A stretch of 64,000 nt of DNA, from NCBI GenBank assembly GCA_019914945.1, contig CM034110.1:9751808-9815807 (forward strand). The letters are read 5' to 3'. How positions within the stretch are numbered: the first letter of the stretch is position 1; each line of letters opens with the position of its first letter. Positions 27,835 to 36,423 of the stretch are shown here, piece after piece. The stretch is from Typha latifolia (taxonomy: Eukaryota > Streptophyta > Magnoliopsida > Poales > Typhaceae). The position numbers and the translations under genes were made by a program. Under the pieces are notes generated by a model, which ran no database searches, was not told the DNA's origin, and saw only the letters and a program-made list of their open reading frames with translations.

Positions 27835-28420
27835 CCAATGAGGTCATCATCTCTTTGCCAGAACAGGATGATCAGCAAGCAATTTTACTTCTCCAGGACT
27901 CCATACTTTGAAAAGGTCTCTCCTGTCCTTATAGCAACTAAGTGGCGTAACAGCAGCATATCAGACTCTTCCGTCCCCATTGGAGAACAATTTTATCCGC
28001 ATGTTAGTCTTCTTGAATTAATATGTTTTCTTGGTCTTGACCTTTTTTCTATGGTCAATTTTCGAACAGAAAATTCCAACTTCTGATACTGACAATTCTT
28101 GTCCGTTATCAAATATCTCCATTAGCCATAGGTTACAGTAAGTTGTTGGAGGAAAGACAGAACTCTACAAGAGCTTCTATTCAGCATTAAAAACTAGGTT
28201 AGTAATTAAGATTGCTACCAGACAATCCTATATGGGACAAATAAATATCATTAGAAAGTCAAGCTGAAAATAGATAAAGATGAAAGGAAATTCCGCAGCC
28301 GTGATACTGCTGCCAATTGTAAGATATCTTTTATTTTCATCTTCTTCTTCTTCTTCTTCTTCTTTTTTGGAATAAAATGCATTAATTGATTCAAAACTTT
28401 CTAGGCACACCAAAATTGAA
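27835..28420. repeat. BBE-cluster upstream repeat, copy 1 (partner at 31060-31445)
   Basis: Shared phrases in the same order (GGTCTTGACCT, GTCGAACAGAAAAT, GATACTGACAATTCTTGTC, AAGTCAAGCTGAAAAT, GCCAATTG-AAGATATC) show that this and 31060-31445 are diverged copies. Each lies upstream of one BBE-like gene, so they mark the start of the tandem unit. A CTT microsatellite at 28339-28364 sits in this copy. Confidence 0.8.
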
Positions 28421-29104
28421 ATGTCAAACCAAGCACTTTAGCCAGTTACTCAATGTCAAGAATCAACGGCACGTAAACGAGAAGGAGACGGATAGAGATT
28501 AATCTACTTTGATGTATTCTTATAGTATATATATAGCTATACGGGAAACTAAAAAATAAAATAAAATATGTTGTTAGAATACAAAATATGAAAATAATCA
28601 TTCTCTTGTAGTAAATTAACATGGTAAATTAACATGGTATCCTAGAATTCATGAGTTCAAATTATATTATATTCATTTTTGTGTGAAAATATAAAATTCC
28701 ATATATTTAAAGTAAATTCACTTTTTGAATCTATTAAAATATTTTAGTCTAAAAATAAGAGAGTGTTACCGGTGCTCTCTAACAAGTCATGTCAATGTCA
28801 AGTGGACTGTAATCTCAATTATAATATTACTGGATATGTCAAAGTGAATCGTAATCTTTACCATATCGTAATCTCAAGTAAATCCTACTCATATGATAAT
28901 CTTGAGATATGGTACTCGAATCTTATGAGATATTAGAATCAATGGTAATAACTGTGAAAGACAATAAAACCTTTGGAAACTTCAATGCTATGTCTAAATT
29001 ATTCTCATGGTTTAAACTTTAAAGGCCAAAGTACAACACTTACCTTCAACTCCATCTATTTAAACCAAAGTGTAATCCTCATTCTAACTCATTCAACACA
29101 AGAC

Positions 29105-30712
29105 ATGGGTAGAACAATGTCATACTACCATATAACTCTTATCTCAATTCTCTTTCTCTCAATCTTCTCTCACGCCTCTCCACTAATCTCCAACACAAGC
29201 TACGAGTCCTTCCTACAATGCCTTCTTCACCATTCTATCCCCCACAACCTCCTCTATACTCCAAACACCACATCCTACTCCACCCTCCTCCAGTCCTCCA
29301 TCCAAAACTTACGATTCAACGAAACAAGCACACCGAAGCCCCACGTCGTCGTCTCTCCTACAGTCGAAGGCCATGTCCAAGCCACTGTCAAGTGCTCGAG
29401 ATCCAGTGAAATTCAATTAAGAGTACGAAGTGGTGGCCACGACTACGAGGGCCTCTCTTATGTAGCCTATGGCGTTCCTTTTTTCGTCTTGGACCTCCAA
29501 AAGATGAGCAGTATCAATATCGACAGCGGACATAACACTGCATGGGTCCAAGCAGGTGCAACACTTGGAGAATTATACTACAGAATTGCTGAGAAGAACA
29601 TGACTGCTGGTTTTCCTGCTGGTCTCTGCCCAACTGTCGGAGTGGGCGGCCATTTTAGTGGCGGCGGAATAGGCACCATGATAAGAAAGTACGGTCTCGC
29701 GGCCGATAACATTATTGATGCTCATTTGGTGAATGTAAATGGAGAAATCCTTGATAGAGAGTCCATGGGCGAGAACTTGTTTTGGGCCATCAGGGGAGGA
29801 GGAGCAGCTAGTTTTGGGGTCATCCTAGCATATAAGATCAAGTTAGTTCATGTTCCTCCTAAGGTTACAGTTTTCGAGAAGTCCACATACTTGAGCCATG
29901 GTGCACCAACAAAGCTTATCATGAAGTGGCAGAACATAGCTTATAGGATGGATGAGAGGCTCTTCATCAGATCAATAAATCAAATTAGCAATGATGAGAA
30001 AGGAAACAGAACAGTCCAAGTATCTCTGCAGTCTCTGTTCCTTGGTGAGAAGGAAGAGCTTCTAAATATAACAGGAGAGAGCTTCCCTGAACTGGCTTTG
30101 AAGGCAGAGGACTGCCAGGAAATGAGCTGGGTGGAGTCAGCTAAATACTTTGCTGACTACTCTAATGGAGTGGATCTACGTATCCTCCTTGCAAGGAATC
30201 ATTCCAATATCTTCTTCAAGGCTAAGTCAGACTTCTTGACACAGCCCATCCCTGAGTTAGGATGGCAAAGGATTTGGAAGGAGTTACTGAAAGGCGAGCA
30301 GTCCTTTGCCATCATGATACTTGATCCCTTTGGTGGAAAGATGGATGAGATTTCTGAGTCAGAGACTCCATTCCCTCATAGGAAGGGGAGTTTGTATAAT
30401 ATCCAGTATCTGGTGGGTTGGTTGAAGGAAGAAGCTAAAGGGTCTAAGAAGCATTTGAATTGGATGAGGAGGTTCTACAAGTTCATGACTCCTTATGTTT
30501 CAAAGAATCCCAGGGCTGCCTACCTGAATTATAGGGATCTTGACCTGGGTAGCAGTTACAATGGACACACAAGTTACTCCAAGGCTAAGGTGTGGGGAAG
30601 AAGGTACTACAAGAACAACTTTAAAAGGTTGGCACTAGTGAAGTCTGAAGTTGATCCTGGAAATTTCTTTAGGAATGAGCAGAGCATCCCACCCCTCTTC
30701 CAGTATTGGTAG
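29105..30712 (+). CDS. berberine bridge enzyme-like FAD oxidoreductase, copy 1
   Basis: Secreted or vacuolar flavoprotein of the VAO/BBE-like family. Known members oxidise alkaloids, monolignols, oligogalacturonides or cellodextrins; the substrate here is unknown. It is intronless, 535 residues (usual about 530-540), with a signal peptide at residues 1-24. An upstream in-frame Met at 28973 is not used because the signal peptide starts at MGRTMSYY. Both FAD attachment residues are present: His112 in RSGGHDYEG and Cys175 in GLCPTVGVGGH, giving the bicovalent flavin typical of the family. The conserved GGGIGTM, WAIRGGG and C-terminal LNYRDLDLG and VDPGNFFRNEQS are intact. It is followed by a fragment of a PPR gene, a sign of tandem duplication. 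Confidence 0.93.
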   Translation: MGRTMSYYHITLISILFLSIFSHASPLISNTSYESFLQCLLHHSIPHNLLYTPNTTSYSTLLQSSIQNLRFNETSTPKPHVVVSPTVEGHVQATVKCSRSSEIQLRVRSGGHDYEGLSYVAYGVPFFVLDLQKMSSINIDSGHNTAWVQAGATLGELYYRIAEKNMTAGFPAGLCPTVGVGGHFSGGGIGTMIRKYGLAADNIIDAHLVNVNGEILDRESMGENLFWAIRGGGAASFGVILAYKIKLVHVPPKVTVFEKSTYLSHGAPTKLIMKWQNIAYRMDERLFIRSINQISNDEKGNRTVQVSLQSLFLGEKEELLNITGESFPELALKAEDCQEMSWVESAKYFADYSNGVDLRILLARNHSNIFFKAKSDFLTQPIPELGWQRIWKELLKGEQSFAIMILDPFGGKMDEISESETPFPHRKGSLYNIQYLVGWLKEEAKGSKKHLNWMRRFYKFMTPYVSKNPRAAYLNYRDLDLGSSYNGHTSYSKAKVWGRRYYKNNFKRLALVKSEVDPGNFFRNEQSIPPLFQYW

Positions 30713-30749
30713 AAGTTGCAGTGCAGAGTAATTGTAACCTTCTATGTAA

Positions 30750-31015
30750 TTCCTTTAACAAAGAAAGATAATTACTTGTTCCGGCTTCCTTTCTAGTACC
30801 CATATCTCCTCATAATCCTTCACATCTATTCAACAACATCATCCCCATTGGTTAGCAAAGGCATAGAAGTTTGATGCATGTGTCCATCTTGATCAACTCC
30901 GCCACCTTTTGACCTATTTTGCTATCATCATAACTCGTGCAAGCTCAAGCAAGGTAGAACTCCATCTGAATTGGTATTTTTCTTAATAGCTCCTCTGCCT
31001 TCAGACTTGTAAAAG
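30750..31015 (-). pseudogene. PPR gene 3'-end fragment
   Basis: On the minus strand this is a diverged copy of the last part of the intact PPR gene at 34737-36401. It shares phrases such as GTTAGCAAAGGCATAGAAGT, CAAGC-CAAGCAAGGT and GAATTGGTATTTTTCTTA, in the same order, with internal gaps (about 20 bp lost near 30880). It sits directly 3' of BBE copy 1, just as the intact PPR sits 3' of BBE copy 2. Only the C-terminal E-domain portion remains. Confidence 0.85.
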
Positions 31016-31521
31016 ATGGCCACCATGTGGAAAAATCTAATAATATATACTAGCTACTTTTGCAGGACTCATACTTGAAAAGTCTCATAGTGCCAGAGCA
31101 TGTTGGTGTTCATCAATTAATATTTTTCCTAGGTCTTGACCTCTATTTTATAGTCAATTGTCGAACAGAAAATGTCAAATAGAAGATTTCAGTAGTCTTG
31201 TGATACTGACAATTCTTGTCGATTGGCAAATGTCTTCCGTAATGGTGCAGTATTCTACAAGCTTCTATTCAACATTAAAAGATAGATTAGCTCTTAAAAG
31301 ATATGTGGCTAAGAGATATCATTAGAGAGTCAAGCTGAAAATGGACAGATAAAAAGGAAAGTCCTAACCCGTGATACGATTGCCAATTGGAAGATATCTT
31401 CTATTCTCTCTTCTTCTATCTTTTTGAGGAGCAAAGTGCACTAATTCATTCAAAGCTTTGGATGGATAGGACTTAGTGATTACCATTTAAAAATTTACAT
31501 TAATGGTCATAGTCTAATCTT

Positions 31522-31593
31522 GTCGTTGTAGTATAGTGGTAAGTATTTCCGCCTGTCACGCGGACGACCCGGGTTCGATCCCCGGCAACGGCG
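31522..31593 (+). tRNA. tRNA-Asp (GTC), copy 2
   Basis: The 72-base gene is identical to the copy at 26832, including the stems, anticodon GTC and a downstream T run. The flanks beyond a few bases differ. It lies 3' of the repeat at 31060-31445, whereas copy 1 lies 5' of its partner repeat, so the pair is not a simple part of the BBE duplication. Confidence 0.96.
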
Positions 31594-31904
31594 ATTAAAA
31601 TTTTTTTTTCTATTTCCTTAGAAGTTAAAATAACGATTACCTTATTTTGCTGGTTATGATCTCAGAAACAGAGTCTCAGTTCAACCGGTTGGCTCTCTCA
31701 AGGTCATCCTTAATGAGAATACAATTCTCAACGACCCTCGGATGCCCGATCTCTTGAGCTATTACAATGCTATTATGCACCAAAAATTAGGTAAGAGTGT
31801 AGATAGTTCACATTACAGAGGAAAATGGACATATAGAATATAAAGTCTACACAACTAAGGAGTAAGGAGGGGCTCAAGCTTGCAGAGTGGGTCAAGAACA
31901 CCAT

Positions 31905-32470
31905 TCAGAATTATGAGAGGGGGGCTTAATGGGTGTTGGAGCACAAAGGGGAACCAGAATTGATGATCGTATCTTGAGGGGGATTCAAAACAACGAAGTG
32001 GAATAATCAGAAAATGAGTAGTCAGATGGAGAGTATTTGAGGTGCCAGAGTTAGCGAGTCGAGGGATCTCATCAACATATTATCCGAGAAGTCAGGTCCA
32101 TAGATTCATGGCGTCCCAGAGAAGTATGGAAGGGACTTGAGGCTTGAATGTGACTCGTTAGAGCTCAAAGGGAACCAAAATTGATGATTAAGTCAAGTGG
32201 GATTCAAAGTGATGGATGGAGCAAACTACTGAGAACGAGTAGTGACATCGGAAGTATCTGAGGTGTCAGAGTGAGTGATCCTAGGAGTCTCCTCAAAAGC
32301 ATCCGACAAGTTAAAGCAGCTTCTAGACTTGAGACGACCAGTCTTCTAGCATGGAAGGGGCATAAAGCCAGAATGAACTAGCCTTAGGAGCACCAGGGAG
32401 AACCGGAATTGATGACCATATCTTGGATGCGATTAGAAACTGACGAGGCAGAACAATTAATTAGTAGTCG
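31905..32470. repeat. about 2.5 diverged tandem units of 221-228 bp
   Basis: The phrase GGAACC-GAATTGATGA recurs at about 31950, 32171 and 32400. Other shared words follow each time in the same order (GGATTCAAA, GAGTAGT, GAGTATTTGAGGTG/AAGTATCTGAGGTG, CATGGAAGGGGC). No coding sense was found. It separates tRNA-Asp copy 2 from BBE copy 2 and explains part of the longer spacing in this unit. Confidence 0.8.
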
Positions 32471-32871
32471 TCACTAGTAAGTCTAGTTTAAAACGCACAA
32501 GATCTGACTGCCAATTCGAAGCTGAATGCACCACTGTCCACTAATGAATTCAAAACTTTTTGGTGGATGAATGGGAATATGGATATAGGACAAGGCACCC
32601 TAAGGAGGAGATGGATGGGACTTCATGGAACCATCAACTACTAGCAGGTTGAAATGTAAACCTTTGCATTAAACGCCCGATGTTCAACTTCGAAGGACAA
32701 AAGCTAAAAATCTTCTTGGAAACTTTTATGCGATGTCCAATTCATTCTCATGCGCACTAAAATCAAAACATTGGGGGAGAAGATATGATCACGTACACAA
32801 CAGTTAACTTCGACTCCATCTATTTAAACCAAAGTACACTCCTCAATCGAACTCACTCAATACAAGAAGAT

Positions 32872-34470
32872 ATGGGTAGAACTATGTCATACTACCATAT
32901 TGCTCTTCTCTCCGTTCTCTTTCTCTCAACCTCCTCTCATGCCTTCCCACCGATCTCTAACACAAGCTACGAGTCCTTCACACAATGCCTACTTCACCAT
33001 TCCATCCCCCACAACCTCCTCTATACTCCAAACACCACATCTTACTTCACCGTCCTCATGTCCACCATCCAAAACTTGAGGTTCAACGAGACAAGCACAC
33101 CGAAGCCTCTCGCCATCGTCACCCCTACAGTCGAAGGCCATGTCCAAGCTGCTGTCAAGTGCTCGCAATCCAGTGGCGTTCAAATTAGAGTGCGAAGCGG
33201 CGGCCACGACTACGAGGGCCTCTCTTACGTAGCCTACGGCGTTCCTTTCGCCGTCTTGGACCTTCGAGAGCTTAGTAGTATCAATGTTGACACCGAACAT
33301 TGGACTGCATGGGTCCAAGCAGGTGCAACAGTTGGACAATTGTACTACAGAATTGGTGAGAAGAGCATGACGGCGGGTTTTCCTGCTTCTCTAGGCTTAA
33401 CTGTAGGAGTCAGCGGTCTTCTTAGCGGTGGTGGAATAGGTACCATGATGAGAAAGTATGGTCTCTCGGCCGATAACATCGTCGATGCTCGATTGGTGAA
33501 CGTAGATGGAGAAATCCTTGACAGAGAGTCCATGGGTGAGAACTTGTTTTGGGCCATTAGGGGTGGAGGAGGGGCTAGTTTTGGTGTCATCCTTGCATTT
33601 AAGATCATGTTGGTTTATGTCCCACCTAAGGTTACAGTGTTCAAGAAGCCCACATACTTGAGCCATGTTGCACCAACAAAGCTGATCATCAGGTGGCAGG
33701 ACATAGCTTATAGGTTGGATGAGAGGCTCTTCATCAGATCAGTGAATCGAATTAGCACTGATGAGAAGGGAAACAGGACAGTCCAAGTATCTCTGCAATC
33801 TTTGTTCCTTGGTGAGAAGGAAGAGCTTCTAAGCATTGTTGGAGAGAACCTCCCTGAACTGGTTTTGAAACCAGAGGACTGCCAAGAGATGAGCTGGGTG
33901 GAATCTACTAAATACTTCGGTGGCTACGGCAATGGAGTGGATCTGAGTATACTTCTTGCGAGGAATCATTCCGACACTTACAGCAAGGCTAAGTCAGACT
34001 TCTTGACACAGCCCATCCCTGAGTTGGGGTGGGAAAGAATTTGGAATGAGTTGCTGAAAGGCGAGGAGAATGCAGTCATGATAGTCGATCCATTTGGTGG
34101 AAAGATGGACGAGATTTCTGAGTCCGAGACTCCCTTCCCTCATAGGAAGGGGACTTTATATAATATTCAATATCTGGTGCGTTGGATGAAGGAAGATGCT
34201 GAAGGGTCGCAGAGGCATTTGAGTTGGATGAGGAGGTTCTATAAGTTCATGACTCCTTATGTTTCAAAGAGTCCAAGGGCTGCCTACCTGAATTACAGAG
34301 ATCTTGACTTGGGTAGCAGTTATAATGGGCACACAAGTTATTCCAGGGCTAAGGTGTGGGGAATAAAGTACCATAAGAAAAACTTCAAAAGTCTGGCGCT
34401 TGTGAAGTCTGAAGTTGATCCTGGAAATTTCTTCAGGAATGAGCAAAGCGTCCCACCCCTCTTCCAATAA
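32872..34470 (+). CDS. berberine bridge enzyme-like protein, copy 2, lacking the cysteinyl-FAD residue
   Basis: Intronless, 532 residues, with a signal peptide at residues 1-24, closely related to copy 1 over its whole length. The N-terminal His112 (RSGGHDYEG) for covalent FAD is kept. At residue 175 Cys is replaced by Gly (codon GGC at 33394-33396), the next Pro is Leu, and the GGH that follows in other members reads SGL (His183 to Leu). The second covalent flavin bond is therefore impossible and the flavin pocket is altered, yet the reading frame is fully open. The C-terminus is two residues shorter than copy 1 because TAT became TAA before the TGG-TAG end. The rest (WAIRGGG, NYRDLDLG, VDPGNFFRNEQS) is conserved. 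It may bind FAD by one bond with a changed redox potential, or be a non-enzymatic derivative. Confidence 0.92.
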   Translation: MGRTMSYYHIALLSVLFLSTSSHAFPPISNTSYESFTQCLLHHSIPHNLLYTPNTTSYFTVLMSTIQNLRFNETSTPKPLAIVTPTVEGHVQAAVKCSQSSGVQIRVRSGGHDYEGLSYVAYGVPFAVLDLRELSSINVDTEHWTAWVQAGATVGQLYYRIGEKSMTAGFPASLGLTVGVSGLLSGGGIGTMMRKYGLSADNIVDARLVNVDGEILDRESMGENLFWAIRGGGGASFGVILAFKIMLVYVPPKVTVFKKPTYLSHVAPTKLIIRWQDIAYRLDERLFIRSVNRISTDEKGNRTVQVSLQSLFLGEKEELLSIVGENLPELVLKPEDCQEMSWVESTKYFGGYGNGVDLSILLARNHSDTYSKAKSDFLTQPIPELGWERIWNELLKGEENAVMIVDPFGGKMDEISESETPFPHRKGTLYNIQYLVRWMKEDAEGSQRHLSWMRRFYKFMTPYVSKSPRAAYLNYRDLDLGSSYNGHTSYSRAKVWGIKYHKKNFKSLALVKSEVDPGNFFRNEQSVPPLFQ

Positions 34471-34736
34471 TGGTAGAAGTTCCAGTGCAGAAATATTAGT
34501 AATATTCTCCCTTTCATTGTCGCTATGTATCTTCCGATCTGCGTATATGTTATCCTATGTGCATCTCAATAATGATAATAGGATGTAAGAATACAATTAG
34601 TGGGAGTTATATCATTGTGCCCCTTCATCATTATTATTTGTTTTCCTCATCATAGAAAATGGTATTCCTGGAACAAAAGAAAGATCATATTACTCTCCTA
34701 ATACTAATGGTTAAGTTTCTGGAATACATAAAATTC

Positions 34737-36401
34737 CTAGAATAATTCCTCTTCTTTAACATTACTTGTACCAGCTTCTTTCCTAATATCCATTCTCCGG
34801 ATTATCTTTCTCATCTTTTCAACATCATCCCAACGGTTAGCAAAGGCATAGAAGTTTGATAGCAGAACATAGACTCCATGGCTCTTGGTATCCATCTCGA
34901 TCAACTCGTTAGCCACCTTTTCCCCTATTTTGGTGTCGCCATAACTCACGCAAGCTCCAAGCAAGGTCTTGCAAGGTATAACTCTTTCCTGAATTGGTAT
35001 TTTTCTTATTAGCTCCTTTGCCTCACATAGCAAACCAGCTCTGCTTAGAAGATCAACCGAGCAAGCTAAGTGCTCAATATTTGGTTGAATTTTGTAAACT
35101 CCAACCATTTCATCGAACCAATGGCGACCTTCGTCAACAAGGCCTGCATGGCTGCATGCCACTAGAACAGAAACAAATGTTGCCTCTGTGGGCGTCACAC
35201 CTTCTTTTCGCATTTGAGTAAAAAGTCTCAGAGCCTCTTGCCCGTCACCATGTTTTGCAAACCCGGAAATTAGAGCAGTCCAAGTATATACATCTTTGAC
35301 ATCCATCTTGTAGAATGTGAGGGTTGCATCCATCAAGCTTCCACACTTGGCATACATATCAACCAGAGCCGTGCCCAAGAACATATCTTCCTTAATACAG
35401 TGTCGGCGGATGAACTGATGGACAGACCGACCAAGCTGTAAATCTGTCAAGCGACCACAAGCGGAGAGCAAGCTAATCATTGTGATCTCATCAGGAGTAA
35501 CCATCTCTGCCTCCATTTGCTTGAAGATTTCGAAAGCCTCCTTCAGACGCTCAGCCTTGACATACCCATTGACCATTGAATTCCATACAACAAGATCTTT
35601 GAAGCACATACCGTCAAAGATGGCACGTGCAGTATCCAATGATCCCATTTTCATATACCCATTGATCAAAATGGTGTGTGATGCGATATCTCTAACTTTC
35701 ATCTCCAAAAATAATCGAAATGCTGCAGCCATGTCACCTCTTCCAGCATAAATATCCATCATCAAATTTCCTACCTTGCCAACCAACAAAAACCCATGCT
35801 TCAACACACAGGCATGAAGTATTCTTCCATGGTAAAACTCAGTTCTTTCGCATCCTGATAACAGAGTGACGAGGGTAATCTCATCTGCTGCAATATTATC
35901 ATGCCTCATTTCCCTAAACAATACATATACTTCTCTACAGAAACCAGGAGTACATATATAAGCCTTTAGGATGGAATTCCAAGTAGTTAAGTCTCTCTGA
36001 GTCATTTTGTCAAACAGTCTACGTGCATCATTTATTTCCAGCAGTGTTCCGTACATGTTGATCAAGGAATTCTGCACAAAGATGTCATGGGTTAATCCTA
36101 CTTTCGTGACATGACCATGGATTTCCTTTCCTTTTGGCAAAGAAGAATAGTGGGTGCAAGCCTTAAGGATGGCAGGGAAAGTGTGGTGGTCTGGGGTTAG
36201 TGAGCTGGAAACAGTCAGATAGTTATACAAAGCAATGGCTTGTCTTGGATTTGGGCTCTTGGAATAGGCTCTTATGAATGAGTTCCAAATGAGTGTAGAT
36301 TCTTCGAGGAGCCCAGATCCCATGGCCTGGGCCAAGATTTGGCCGAGTAATCTAGTATTACTGGTGAACCCTTTGAGTAATGTTATTATTCTATGACCCA
36401 T
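34737..36401 (-). CDS. PLS-class pentatricopeptide repeat protein (E-type)
   Basis: Organellar RNA-binding protein. PLS/E proteins usually specify C-to-U editing or other RNA maturation in mitochondria or plastids. It is intronless, 554 residues from the Met at 36401. An in-frame Met at 36443 would overlap the BBE pseudogene, so I prefer the downstream start. Repeated motif ends such as WNSFIRAYSK, LINMYG, WNSMVNGYVK, LVDMYAKCGSL and WTALISGFAKHGDGQEALRLF mark the P, L and S repeats. HAGLVDEGRHWFDEM and the E-domain (KTLLGAC, GVYVLLSNFYAFANRWDDV) end the protein. There is no DYW deaminase domain. Divergence in the expected E motif (Cys where Trp is usual before KTLL) is minor. A broken copy of its tail lies at 30750-31015. 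Confidence 0.93.
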   Translation of the reverse strand: MGHRIITLLKGFTSNTRLLGQILAQAMGSGLLEESTLIWNSFIRAYSKSPNPRQAIALYNYLTVSSSLTPDHHTFPAILKACTHYSSLPKGKEIHGHVTKVGLTHDIFVQNSLINMYGTLLEINDARRLFDKMTQRDLTTWNSILKAYICTPGFCREVYVLFREMRHDNIAADEITLVTLLSGCERTEFYHGRILHACVLKHGFLLVGKVGNLMMDIYAGRGDMAAAFRLFLEMKVRDIASHTILINGYMKMGSLDTARAIFDGMCFKDLVVWNSMVNGYVKAERLKEAFEIFKQMEAEMVTPDEITMISLLSACGRLTDLQLGRSVHQFIRRHCIKEDMFLGTALVDMYAKCGSLMDATLTFYKMDVKDVYTWTALISGFAKHGDGQEALRLFTQMRKEGVTPTEATFVSVLVACSHAGLVDEGRHWFDEMVGVYKIQPNIEHLACSVDLLSRAGLLCEAKELIRKIPIQERVIPCKTLLGACVSYGDTKIGEKVANELIEMDTKSHGVYVLLSNFYAFANRWDDVEKMRKIIRRMDIRKEAGTSNVKEEELF

Positions 36402-36423
36402 TGAATAGAACTTACAGCATAAC

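Noticed and set aside
28973..29104. Upstream Met codons for BBE-1 (and at 32785 for BBE-2)
   Set aside because: The signal peptide starts at the conserved MGRTMSYY in both copies; the upstream codons are homologous leader sequence.
31060..31593. tRNA-Asp duplication as part of the BBE tandem unit
   Set aside because: The order of tRNA and repeat is reversed between the two units and flanks do not match.
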